This document shows, one piece after another, positions 15,957 to 23,560 of a stretch of DNA of 64,000 bases (the first letter of the stretch is position 1; every line of letters begins with the position of its first letter). Where the stretch lies: the NCBI GenBank assembly GCA_035691305.1, contig DASSJF010000082.1, forward strand, positions 124,001 through 188,000, in the 5' to 3' direction. Source of the DNA: a bacterium. Its GTDB lineage: Bacteria; Sysuimicrobiota; Sysuimicrobiia; Sysuimicrobiales; Segetimicrobiaceae. The notes below the pieces were generated by a model. That model saw only the letters and a list, made by a program, of their open reading frames with translations, was not told the origin of the DNA and did no database searches. The translations under genes were made by a program, and so were the position numbers.

Positions 15957-16631
15957 ATGGCCATCGAAACACATGCAAGTACGAACGGATTCGGCGGTCT
16001 GGCCGATCCTCGCATCCAGCGTGCGCTGCAGGAGCTCGGTTGGGCGACTCCCACGCCGATTCAGTCGCGCGTGATCCCGTCGCTCGCCATCGGCCGCGAT
16101 CTTGTCGCGCAGGCCGATCCCGCGCCGCGCACCACGGCGGCGTTCGGCATCCCGATGCTGCAGCGGCTCGATCCGCGCAGCAAAGCGGTGCAGGGTCTCG
16201 TCCTCGCGCCCAACCGCGATGCGGTGCGGCAAATCACGGGCGACCTCGGGCGGCTTGGGGCGCACACGCGGCTGCGCATCGTCGCGATTTCGACCGGCGA
16301 ACCGCTGGCCCGGCAGATCACGCGGCTGCGCGAGAAGCCGCATATCGTCGTCGGCACGCCGAACCGCGTGCTCGAGCACCTCGGCAAGGCGACGCTGACG
16401 CTCCGCAGCGTGCACATGCTTGTCCTCGACGACGCCGACCGCATGCTGAAGATGGGGCTGCGGACGGACGTGGAGCAGATTCTCGTGCGCACTCCGTCGA
16501 CGCGCCAGACGGCGCTGTTCTCGTCGACGTTGCCCGAGCCGATCCGCGCGATGGTGAGCCGGTATCTCCGCAACCCGATCTGGGTCACCGACGCGCCGGT
16601 GCAGTCGCTCAATTCCGGCCACCGCGCCTGA
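15957..16631 (+). CDS. Degenerate stand-alone N-terminal domain of a DEAD-box protein
   Basis: A 224-residue protein that aligns along its whole length with the first RecA-like domain of DEAD-box RNA helicases and has no second domain. The Q-motif region is good (GWATPTPIQSRVIPSLAIGRDL spans 28-49). The Walker A site, usually AQTGSGKT, has become AQADPAPRTT (51-60): the lysine and both glycines are gone. DEAD is DDAD (158-161), SAT is SST (189-191), PTRELA is APNRDAV and TPGR is TPNR. It cannot bind or split ATP in the usual way. The frame is intact over its length with normal codon bias, so it looks maintained rather than decayed. The start is ATG 15957 with GAGGGG at 15944-15949. Confidence 0.85.
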   Translation: MAIETHASTNGFGGLADPRIQRALQELGWATPTPIQSRVIPSLAIGRDLVAQADPAPRTTAAFGIPMLQRLDPRSKAVQGLVLAPNRDAVRQITGDLGRLGAHTRLRIVAISTGEPLARQITRLREKPHIVVGTPNRVLEHLGKATLTLRSVHMLVLDDADRMLKMGLRTDVEQILVRTPSTRQTALFSSTLPEPIRAMVSRYLRNPIWVTDAPVQSLNSGHRA

Positions 16632-16683
16632 TCGGGCGCCGGCCGGGCCGCGCGGCCCCATGACTACGCTTGCGGTCCCCGTC

Positions 16684-16729
16684 ACGTCCCGGAGCGTCCT
16701 TGCGCGGCGCTCCGGGACGTGGCTATAAT
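16684..16729 (+). promoter_or_regulatory. Inverted repeat with embedded promoter, leaderless start
   Basis: A perfect 13-bp inverted repeat (16684-16696 and 16708-16720, core CGTCCCGGAGCG) encloses TTGCGC at 16700-16705. A consensus TATAAT at 16724-16729 lies 18 bases beyond. The predicted transcription start, about 7 bases after the -10, coincides with the GTG at 16736. The repeat could be an operator or the end hairpin of the preceding gene; no T-run follows. Confidence 0.6.
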
Positions 16730-16735
16730 ACGGCT

Positions 16736-17593
16736 GTGGACGAGCAGCCCGTGATGTCCCGCGTCGCGGACGACTCTTCGCCTGAAGAAGACCGGTTCGG
16801 CTTCTGGCGATTCGCGCGCCACGACTTCTTCACGGACGTCAACCGGTGGCTCGTCGACCGCGTCGCCGCGCTCGGCCCCAGAATCGTGGATCTCGCGTGC
16901 GGACCGGGCGCGATCACGGAGCTGCTGCTCGCGCGGATGCGCGAGCACACGCGCGGCATCATCTACGCGGTCGACCCTTCGATCGCCGAGCTCGACCGCG
17001 CGCGGCGCCGGATCGCGTCGAGCGTCGTGCGCTTCGTTCACGGCAGCGCCGAAAACCTCAGCCGGCTCGTCCCGCAGGTCGATGTCGTCGTGTTCTGCAA
17101 CGCCATTCACCTGATCGCCGACAAGGAGCGCGTCGCGCGGGAGATCCGCGCGGTCCTCGGGCCCGGCGGCGTGCTCGCGTTCAATACGACCTACTTCAAG
17201 GGATGCTACGTCCCGGGCACCGAGCGCTTCTGGCGTTCGTGGGTCGTGCGGGCCGCCCGCCTCGTTCAGGAATCGGGCATCGCGGTGGCGCACACGCACG
17301 AGGGACGGGCCGCGGCGATGCGGTGGCGCACACCCGAGGAGTACGCGCAGCTGTTGTCCGGCGCCGGGTTTGTGGCCCCGTCCTGGGAGCTTCAGAAGGT
17401 CGAGATGTCGCCGGAGAGCCTCGAAGACATCGGACAGTTTTCGATGTTCATCGAAGGGGCGCTCCCCGGCGTGCCGCTCGAGGCCGGGGCGGACGCGCTC
17501 AAGCGCACCGTGCGGGCGGCGATCGAAGATGCCCGCCTATCCGGCACGGTGCCGCGGTACTGGCTGCAGTTCATCACGCACGCGCCCGCGTAG
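16736..17593 (+). CDS. Class I SAM-dependent methyltransferase
   Basis: A 285-residue methyltransferase: motif I is IVDLACGPGAITE, the acidic end of strand 2 is YAVDPS, and motif IV region is VDVVVFCNAIHLI. The C-terminal third is a lid-type region with a conserved-looking LQKVEMSPESLEDIGQF. The acceptor is unknown. GTG 16736 is preferred because it coincides with the predicted transcript start downstream of a perfect TATAAT, implying leaderless translation; ATG 16754 is the alternative. It converges on the SPOR gene with a 4-base gap. Confidence 0.83.
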   Translation: MDEQPVMSRVADDSSPEEDRFGFWRFARHDFFTDVNRWLVDRVAALGPRIVDLACGPGAITELLLARMREHTRGIIYAVDPSIAELDRARRRIASSVVRFVHGSAENLSRLVPQVDVVVFCNAIHLIADKERVAREIRAVLGPGGVLAFNTTYFKGCYVPGTERFWRSWVVRAARLVQESGIAVAHTHEGRAAAMRWRTPEEYAQLLSGAGFVAPSWELQKVEMSPESLEDIGQFSMFIEGALPGVPLEAGADALKRTVRAAIEDARLSGTVPRYWLQFITHAPA

Positions 17594-17597
17594 GGCC

Positions 17598-18353
17598 TCA
17601 CCGCGCGACCAAGGTCACGATCTCCGGCGGGATCCCGCTGTCTTCCATGCCGCGCACGACACGCTCCGCCTCAACGCGGGTGGCGAACACCGGCGTCACG
17701 ACCTCGGAGAGTCCCCCGCGCCGGACGACCACTACGAGGAATCCCTTCCGCAGCACGATGTGCCGCATCCGGTCGGCGGCGTCGGGATCCGTGAAAGTCC
17801 CCACCGTGACCGCGTACCGCGCACGCGCCCGCGGCGGTGCGGCGGCGGTGTGGCGCCGGACAGCCGGGCTGTCGGCGGCTGGATTCCCGACGCCGAAGAC
17901 GGCGGCCGCGACTGGTCGTGGCACGGCGGTGGCGGCGGGCGCCGCGCTGTGACTCAGCGATCCCGGCGGCACTCGGCCCGTCGGCCCGGGTGCGCCGACG
18001 GCGCGGCCGATCACGAAGGCCGCGATGACGGCGACGGCGACCGCGGCGCGCGCCCGCCAGGGGGATCGACGCGCCGGCGTCCGGGCGGCGTCCCAACGCA
18101 ACAACGCGTCTTCCAACAGATCCTCGCGAACCCACAACGGCCGTATGCCCGGCGGCCGCCGGGAGGCGTGGATCGCCGCGTCAAGGTCAGCAGTCGTGTA
18201 GATCTTTTGTCCTGCGATCGCCAGGCGGGAGACGCCGTCGAGGTAGGTCTCATCCCAATAGACGATCCGATCGGGGTTCCACGAGTCGGAGTCTGGAACG
18301 TCGCGGAGGAGCAGGCGACCCCACACAGCGGCGGCGGAGAAGAACCTTGCCAC
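17598..18353 (-). CDS. Membrane protein with C-terminal SPOR domain
   Basis: A 251-residue type II membrane protein. Residues 1-95 are cytoplasmic and contain a small DNA-binding-like segment (QKIYTTADLDAAI); a membrane helix follows at about 98-118 (AAVAVAVIAAFVIGRAVGA), then a Pro/Ala-rich linker, and a SPOR domain at about 175-250 (YAVTVGTFTDPDAADRM...GFLVVVVRR...VTPVFATRVEAERV). SPOR domains bind denuded glycan strands at division septa, so a role in cell-wall or division processes is likely. The start is GTG 18353 with GAGGGTG upstream. Confidence 0.75.
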   Translation of the reverse strand: MARFFSAAAVWGRLLLRDVPDSDSWNPDRIVYWDETYLDGVSRLAIAGQKIYTTADLDAAIHASRRPPGIRPLWVREDLLEDALLRWDAARTPARRSPWRARAAVAVAVIAAFVIGRAVGAPGPTGRVPPGSLSHSAAPAATAVPRPVAAAVFGVGNPAADSPAVRRHTAAAPPRARARYAVTVGTFTDPDAADRMRHIVLRKGFLVVVVRRGGLSEVVTPVFATRVEAERVVRGMEDSGIPPEIVTLVAR

Positions 18354-18524
18354 GGTTCACCCTCGTACTGTTCGAGGTGTTTCAGCCAAGAATAAGACAC
18401 CTTTTCCCCGAATCCCCGGCAATTTCACTCGTCCCGGTGGGCTAAGCTCCGCAAGCGCGACAATTTGTGGTCCACGGGCGCTGTCCGACGTATTTCTAGA
18501 ATGTCCATAGATTCATTCTGCCTC

Positions 18525-18553
18525 TTCCATTTGGATCGCAGATATGATATAAT
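18525..18553 (+). promoter_or_regulatory. Extended -10 promoter
   Basis: TGATATAAT at 18545-18553 is a perfect TATAAT preceded by the extended TGn element. A weak -35 (TTCCAT, 18525-18530) lies 17 bases upstream. The start is expected near 18560. It is the best -10 in the window together with that at 16724. Confidence 0.72.
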
Positions 18554-18559
18554 ACGCCC

Positions 18560-18601
18560 TGTCAACAGTTTGAGGGCTCGCGCGGTCCGCGCGGGCTTTT
18601 T
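18560..18601 (+). ncRNA. Candidate short attenuated RNA, about 42 bases, ending in an intrinsic terminator
   Basis: Directly downstream of the extended -10 promoter a stem of up to ten pairs (18576-18585 with 18587-18596, one G-T pair) runs into TTTTT at 18597-18601. Most transcripts should stop here after about 42 bases. It is either a tiny RNA or an attenuator in the threonine synthase leader. No antiterminator or leader peptide with threonine codons is visible in the short leader. Confidence 0.5.
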
Positions 18602-18664
18602 CGTTTCCCCGCGAGAAGTTGTAACGTAGATGCGGGCGGGCGTGCCGCCCAAAAGGGGGTCTCC

Positions 18665-19882
18665 ATGAACTTCCTGCATCACCTCGAGTGCACGGCCTGC
18701 GCGGCGACGTACGCCGCCGACGAGCTCCACACCGTCTGTCCGGCCTGCGGCAAGGTCCTCTACGCCCGGTACGATCTGGACCGGGCGCGCAGCGAGTTCG
18801 CGCGCGAGTCGCTGCGGGGACGTCCGGCGACGATGTGGCGCTACCATGAGCTGATGCCGGTGCGAAACGAATCGAACATCGTCACGCTCGGCGAGGGCAT
18901 GACGCCGCTCCTGCCGGTGCCGGGAGTGGGCAGCCGTCTCGGCCTCGCGAACGTGCTGTGCAAGGAAGAGGGCCTCAACCCGACGGGATCGTTCAAGGCG
19001 CGCGGCCTTTCCGCGGCGATCAGCCGGGCGAAGGAGCTCGGCGTGACAACGATCGCGATGCCGTCCGCCGGGAACGCGGCATCGGCCGCCGCGGCCTACT
19101 GCGCGCGCGCCCATCTCGAACTGTACCTCGTGATGCCGGTCGACGCCCCGCACACGAACAAGGCGGAGTGCGCGGCGTACGGCGCGCACACGTACCTGAT
19201 CCACGGGCTGATCACCGACGCGGGCCAGGTGCTGCGGAGGGCGGGCGCCTCGCGCGGCTGGTTCGACATGTCGACGCTGCGCGAGCCGTACCGCGCGGAG
19301 GGCAAGAAGACCCTCGGCTACGAGCTGGCCGAGCAGCTCGGCTGGACGCTGCCGGACGTGATCATCTATCCAACCGGCGGCGGCACCGGCATCGTGGGTA
19401 TGTGGAAGGCCTTCGCCGAAATGGAAACGCTCGGCTGGATCGGCGCCAAGCGGCCGCGGATGGTGGTCGTGCAGGCCGCGGGCTGTGCGCCGATGGTGCG
19501 CGCGTTCCAGGAGGGTCGGACGCACGCCGAGCCTTGGCGCGACGCGCGGACGATCGCCGCCGGGCTCCGCGTGCCGGCCGCCATCGGCGACTACCTCATC
19601 TTGCAGGCTGTGCGCGACAGCGGCGGCACGGCCTACAGCGTCTCCGACGAATCGATCCTCGCCGACATGCAGGAACTCGCCCGCGAGGACGGCCTGTTCG
19701 CTTGTCCGGAGGGGGCCGCGACATACGGCGCGCTCAAGGCGATGGTGCGCGACGGGCTCGTGCGCAAACATGAGACGGTTGTGCTCTTCAACACCGGCGC
19801 GGGTCTCAAGTACGTCGACCTGCTGCACCCCGCGCTGCCGGAGTTCAAGCCGGCGGAGCCGCCGGCCGCGCTGAGCGCCTGA
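18665..19882 (+). CDS. thrC: Threonine synthase
   Basis: PLP enzyme converting O-phosphohomoserine to threonine; 405 residues. An N-terminal zinc-ribbon-like segment has CTAC (Cys9, Cys12) and CPAC (Cys25, Cys28), as in many threonine synthases. The PLP lysine is Lys111 in NPTGSFKARG, with the phosphate-binding glycine-rich loop PTGGGTGIVG. The start is ATG 18665 after AAAAGGGGGTC. It follows the promoter-terminator element at 18525-18601, so it may be controlled by attenuation. The DUF815 gene starts 4 bases after its stop. Confidence 0.92.
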   Translation: MNFLHHLECTACAATYAADELHTVCPACGKVLYARYDLDRARSEFARESLRGRPATMWRYHELMPVRNESNIVTLGEGMTPLLPVPGVGSRLGLANVLCKEEGLNPTGSFKARGLSAAISRAKELGVTTIAMPSAGNAASAAAAYCARAHLELYLVMPVDAPHTNKAECAAYGAHTYLIHGLITDAGQVLRRAGASRGWFDMSTLREPYRAEGKKTLGYELAEQLGWTLPDVIIYPTGGGTGIVGMWKAFAEMETLGWIGAKRPRMVVVQAAGCAPMVRAFQEGRTHAEPWRDARTIAAGLRVPAAIGDYLILQAVRDSGGTAYSVSDESILADMQELAREDGLFACPEGAATYGALKAMVRDGLVRKHETVVLFNTGAGLKYVDLLHPALPEFKPAEPPAALSA

Positions 19883-19886
19883 CCGG

Positions 19887-21359
19887 ATGGCCCGGAAGGC
19901 GTCTCGCCGCCCCACGCGCCGCCGCGCCGGTTCCGTGCGGGAGAGCGCCGCGGGGTGGCGGGATCTCGCGCGCGCCGCGGAGTCGCTTGTCGTGCTGCGG
20001 GGTGTGCTGGACGACCCGGCCGGCCGGGAGTGGCGCGAGCTCGTCGGAGCGCTGGCCCGCGAGGCGCCCGACGCGGTGCGGGCCGCCGCCGCGTACGCCC
20101 GGTTGTTCACGCTTCTCGCGGTGGAGACGGAGTCCGCCGCCGGACCGCTTGTCGGCGACGCGTGGCAGACGCATCTGATCGCGCGGCTTCTCGAGGACGA
20201 CAACCCCTTCAGCCACAAAGCGGAGCGCGCGCCGTGGCACGCGCTCGGGCCGGCGCTGGTCGCGCAGGTGCGCACCGATCTCGCGGCGCTCGCCGTCTGC
20301 CACGAGCGCGGCGGGACGGCCCTGTTCGAAGCCGCGGCGCGGCTGACCGGGCGGCCGGCGGTCTCTTGGGACGGCTTCCGGCCGTTCGACGGCGCGGCCG
20401 CGGCTCCGGCGCGCCTGCGGATCATGCGGCGCCTGCACGCATCGCGGGAGTGGCCGGTGCTCGCGCAGGACCTCGCCGCCTACTTCGCGTCGGCGGGCGT
20501 GGGGTTGTTCGGCCGGTACCGCGCGTTCCGTTGGGTCCACGACGAGGGTGCGGGGCGCCTCGAGGGCGTCGCGGTACCGGACCCGGTGCGCCTCGCCGAT
20601 CTCGTCGACTACGAACTGGAGCGCGAGCCGGTCGTCGAGAACACGCGGCAGTTTGTCGCCGGCGGCCCGGCCAACAACGTGCTGCTCTACGGAGACCGCG
20701 GTACCGGCAAATCGTCGACGATCAAGGCGCTCGCGAACGAATACGCCGGATCGGGCCTGCGGCTCGTCGAGGTCGCGAAGGACCGCCTCGGCGACTATCC
20801 GCGTATTCTCGCGCTGCTACGGGGCCGCCGCGAACGGTTCATCCTCTTTGTGGACGACCTGTCGTTCGACGAGCACGAGACGCAGTACAAGGCGCTGAAG
20901 GCGGTGCTGGAGGGCGGCGTCGAGGCGCGGCCGGACAACGTCGTGCTGTACGCGACGAGCAACCGGCGGCGCCTCGTCGTGGAGCGGTTTGCCGACCGCC
21001 AAGCGGCCGGCGGCCCCGAGGACGAGGTCAACCCGCAGGAGGCCGCGGAGGAGAAACTGTCCCTCGCCGACCGCTTCGGCATCCACGCGCCGTTCCTGGT
21101 GCCGGACCAGGAGCGGTACCTCCACGTCGTCGAGGGGCTCGCGTCACAGTTCGGCCTCGACGTCCCGCGCGAGGAGCTGCACCGCCGCGCGATCGTCTGG
21201 GCGCAGTGGCACAACGGCCGTTCGTGCCGGGCCGCCCGGCAGTTCATCGACGCGCTGCGCGGGGAAGCGCTGCTGCGGCGGGAGGCTAGCGAAGCAGGGT
21301 CAGCAGCACCGCGGCGGTCAGCGGACTCAACAGCGTCGTCACGATCACGGCGCCGCTGA
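19887..21359 (+). CDS. DUF815-family P-loop ATPase
   Basis: A 490-residue AAA-type ATPase of the DUF815 family. A nonconserved N-terminal half of about 245 residues leads into PDPVRLADLVDYELER and the Walker A site GDRGTGKSS (269-277). Walker B is FILFVDDLSF, and TSNRR forms the sensor-1 region. Family function is unknown. The last 25 residues are Ser/Arg-rich low-complexity sequence that lies antisense to the end of the AEC permease gene; the family core ends at about residue 465. Confidence 0.87.
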   Translation: MARKASRRPTRRRAGSVRESAAGWRDLARAAESLVVLRGVLDDPAGREWRELVGALAREAPDAVRAAAAYARLFTLLAVETESAAGPLVGDAWQTHLIARLLEDDNPFSHKAERAPWHALGPALVAQVRTDLAALAVCHERGGTALFEAAARLTGRPAVSWDGFRPFDGAAAAPARLRIMRRLHASREWPVLAQDLAAYFASAGVGLFGRYRAFRWVHDEGAGRLEGVAVPDPVRLADLVDYELEREPVVENTRQFVAGGPANNVLLYGDRGTGKSSTIKALANEYAGSGLRLVEVAKDRLGDYPRILALLRGRRERFILFVDDLSFDEHETQYKALKAVLEGGVEARPDNVVLYATSNRRRLVVERFADRQAAGGPEDEVNPQEAAEEKLSLADRFGIHAPFLVPDQERYLHVVEGLASQFGLDVPREELHRRAIVWAQWHNGRSCRAARQFIDALRGEALLRREASEAGSAAPRRSADSTASSRSRRR

Positions 21360-22194
21360 CGAGGGACGGCGCGACCCCGAACTCCGACGCCCAAATCGCG
21401 GCCGTGACCGCGGTCGGCAGGCTCGACTGCAAAATGCTGGTCTGCCGCGCCACGCCCTCGAGCCCGACCCAAGGCGCCGTCACCCACGCGAGCACCGGCG
21501 CGATCCCCAGGCGGATGATCGTCGCTACCGTGATTGCCGGCCACTCGCCGTTCGGATGCACCTGCGCGAGCTGCACCCCGATCAGCAGCAGCATCACGGC
21601 GACCGCTCCGTTCGCCAGCAGCTCGGCCGCCCGCGCGACCGGCGCCGGCGGCACGACGCCCAGCACGTCGAGCAAGAGGCCCGCGGCCACGGCGTAGGTG
21701 ATCGGCAGCCGGGCGAGCGTCCGCAGCGCGCGGCGCGCGCCGGACTCGGCGTGGGCGGCGATGTAGGCGGCCAGCACGTTCACGAGCACGGCCTGTACCG
21801 CGAAGAAAGCGAGCGCCGCGGCGAGGCCGCGGCTGCCCCACGCGAAGAGGGCGAGCGGCAGCCCGGCGTTGCCGGCGTTGCTGAACAGCGTCGCAAGCAG
21901 GAGACCGGTGCGGCGCGTGCGATCCCACCGCGCGACGGACGCCGCGGCGATCGCGATCGCGCCGATCAGGACGAGCTGCACGACGAGGTACGCGGCCATC
22001 CGCGCGAGCACAGTGTGGTCCCCCGTCGCGGTGGTGACCGCGTAGAAAGAGATCGCCGGCGCGAGCACCGCGACCGACAGCGACGTGAGGGGCTGCGCGT
22101 CGACGAGCTTCGCGCGGCCGAGCGCGTACCCCGCCGCGCCGATCAGGAGCACCGGTCCAATAACGTTGCTGAAGACCCCGAGGACGCCGATCAG
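21286..22194 (-). CDS. AEC-family (auxin efflux carrier type) permease, probable CTG start
   Basis: A membrane carrier with about ten hydrophobic segments, of the AEC family that includes malonate and organic-anion exporters. Recognisable pieces are IGAAGYALGR, the NAGNAGLPLALF motif and the C-terminal SLPTAVTA segment. Starting at GTG 22152 would cut the first helix. CTG 22194, which overlaps the stop of the VOC gene as CTGA, restores IGVLGVFSNVIGPVLLIGAAGY and gives 302 residues, the usual length. No ATG, GTG or TTG lies in frame between. The 3' end overlaps the DUF815 gene on the other strand by 74 bases. Confidence 0.86.
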   Translation of the reverse strand: MIGVLGVFSNVIGPVLLIGAAGYALGRAKLVDAQPLTSLSVAVLAPAISFYAVTTATGDHTVLARMAAYLVVQLVLIGAIAIAAASVARWDRTRRTGLLLATLFSNAGNAGLPLALFAWGSRGLAAALAFFAVQAVLVNVLAAYIAAHAESGARRALRTLARLPITYAVAAGLLLDVLGVVPPAPVARAAELLANGAVAVMLLLIGVQLAQVHPNGEWPAITVATIIRLGIAPVLAWVTAPWVGLEGVARQTSILQSSLPTAVTAAIWASEFGVAPSLVSGAVIVTTLLSPLTAAVLLTLLR

Positions 22195-22598
22195 CTCCGG
22201 ACCGCCTGCACGAGTTCGATGAGGGTCGCGCCGCCCCCCGGATCCAGAAACACGCCGAAGGCGCCGCCGGGGTCCCGGCGCGGCCGGTCTTCGAGCGTGC
22301 GCAGTCCCGCCGCCCTGACGCCGGCGATTGCGGCGTCGATGTCGGCGACTTCCAGCGCGACGTGGTGCGGGCCTTCACCGCGGTCGCGCAGCGCCGCGGC
22401 CCAGATCGTGCCGTCGGTCAGCGGCTGGATGAGGTGCAGGAGGCTTTCACCGGCGGAGAGCAGCGCCACCGTGGCTTCGCCGCGATAGTCTTCGACGCCG
22501 AGCACGTCAAGGCCGAGGCCCGTCCGGTACGTCTCCGCCGCCGCTTCGGCGTCGCGCACAATGATGCCGACGTGATGAATCCGCAGCACTTCGGGCAC
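22191..22598 (-). CDS. VOC-family protein, methylmalonyl-CoA epimerase-like
   Basis: A 135-residue vicinal-oxygen-chelate protein: the metal ligands appear as RIHHVGI at the start, HHVALEV in the middle and ATLIELVQ at the end. It resembles methylmalonyl-CoA epimerase, which interconverts the R and S forms of methylmalonyl-CoA. The GTG at 22598 is preferred since it starts right at the domain; a frame opening at 22688 overlaps the divergent cupin gene. It is coupled to the AEC permease through a stop-start overlap, hinting at organic-acid metabolism. Confidence 0.82.
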   Translation of the reverse strand: MPEVLRIHHVGIIVRDAEAAAETYRTGLGLDVLGVEDYRGEATVALLSAGESLLHLIQPLTDGTIWAAALRDRGEGPHHVALEVADIDAAIAGVRAAGLRTLEDRPRRDPGGAFGVFLDPGGGATLIELVQAVRS

Positions 22599-22686
22599 GC
22601 CTGCCGCTTCGTGTCCGTCTGCAGGGAGGCCTGCCGCGGGCCGTCGAAGTGCGCTTCCCTCGACCTTCTTCACGCGGAGGACCCCC

Positions 22687-23106
22687 ATGGCGGATTACGC
22701 AATCGTCGACTCCGAGAAGATCGCTTCGGACGTCACGTACGAACCGCCGCTCGTGATCGCGTTCGGCGTGGACAAGCACAGCGTCGGTTCCCGCACGATC
22801 ACGATGGGCCGCACGCGCATCCCGCCCGGCGGGCGCAACCAGGCGCACTACCACTCCTGCGAAGCGTCGTTCTTCATCCGCAAGGGCCGGCTGCGCATCT
22901 TCATGGGCGAGGACCGAAAAGAGTACGTGGTCGCCGAGAACCAGTTTGTTTACGTTCCGGCCGGCGTGGTCCACGGGCTGCAGAACATGAGCGACACGGA
23001 GACCGCGGAGTTGGTGTTCACGTACGGCAACTGCCCGAGCAAGGAGGACGCCGGGACGTTCTTCGTGGAGAAGCCTTGGGCCGAAGCGTCGAAGAGCGCC
23101 GGGTAG
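22687..23106 (+). CDS. Cupin-domain protein
   Basis: A 139-residue single-domain cupin with motif 1 as RNQAHYHSCEASFFIRKG and motif 2 as NQFVYVPAGVVHGLQN, giving a His/His/Glu/His metal site. The reaction is unknown; such small cupins include isomerases, decarboxylases and sugar-binding proteins. The start is ATG 22687 with GGAGGACCCCC upstream. It is followed 16 bases later by a second cupin, and the pair leads into the CocE-type hydrolase. Confidence 0.85.
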   Translation: MADYAIVDSEKIASDVTYEPPLVIAFGVDKHSVGSRTITMGRTRIPPGGRNQAHYHSCEASFFIRKGRLRIFMGEDRKEYVVAENQFVYVPAGVVHGLQNMSDTETAELVFTYGNCPSKEDAGTFFVEKPWAEASKSAG

Positions 23107-23122
23107 GCAGGGAGGGGCGACG

Positions 23123-23560
23123 ATGCCGTTTCACAAGTGGGACGCGTTGCCGGACGAAGTCATCTCGCCGCACTATTCCACGGCCACCGGCGGTACCGTC
23201 ACCGGAGCGATTATCGAAGTCGGCCGCTACCGGATTGCCGGCGGCACCGGGGCCGATCCCCACGAGCACCCCAACGAGCAGATCATTTACCTGCTGAACG
23301 GGCGGCTCAGGGCGCACGTCGGCGATGAGGAGCAGATCGTCGAGGCCGGCGAGGTGATCCACGTGCCGCCGAACGTGGTCCACGAGATCCGCGCGATCGA
23401 AGACAGCGTCTTCCTCAGCAGCAAGAATCTCGTCGACGGCGAGGGCAGCCGGGGCTGGTCGGCGTCGGCGCGGGTCGACCGGCCGCGCGTGCGCAGGCCG
23501 GTGGCGCGAAAGCCCGCGCATCGGGCGAAGTCCAAGGGAAGCCGCGGGCGGCGCCGATGA
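23123..23560 (+). CDS. Cupin-domain protein with basic tail
   Basis: A 145-residue cupin: motif 1 is ADPHEHPNEQIIYLLNG and motif 2 GEVIHVPPNVVHEIRA. Residues after about 112 form an Arg/Lys-rich tail absent from the first cupin, possibly contacting nucleic acid or a partner. The start is ATG 23123 after GGGAGGGG. Its last four bases overlap the start of the hydrolase (ATGA). Confidence 0.84.
   Translation: MPFHKWDALPDEVISPHYSTATGGTVTGAIIEVGRYRIAGGTGADPHEHPNEQIIYLLNGRLRAHVGDEEQIVEAGEVIHVPPNVVHEIRAIEDSVFLSSKNLVDGEGSRGWSASARVDRPRVRRPVARKPAHRAKSKGSRGRRR

Larger units (their letters stand above)
18354..18664 (+). other. 311-base intergenic region between divergent genes
   Basis: This is the longest gene-free stretch in the window and is visibly AT-richer than its surroundings. 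The left half (18354-18520) holds no recognisable gene; AGGTGT near 18376 and ACACCT near 18399 could form a weak hairpin. The right half holds an extended -10 promoter and an immediate terminator (separate entries), then about 60 bases of leader before the threonine synthase ATG. I found no T-box or riboswitch sequence. Confidence 0.6.

Noticed and set aside
15690-15957. preQ1 riboswitch ahead of queF
   Set aside because: I looked on the minus strand for the preQ1-I pattern (short GC stem with an A-rich tail) and found none; the leader from the predicted start is only about 36 bases.
18354-18664. T-box or threonine leader peptide ahead of threonine synthase
   Set aside because: The distance from promoter to terminator is about 22 bases, with no T-box sequence, no antiterminator and no ATG followed by threonine codons.
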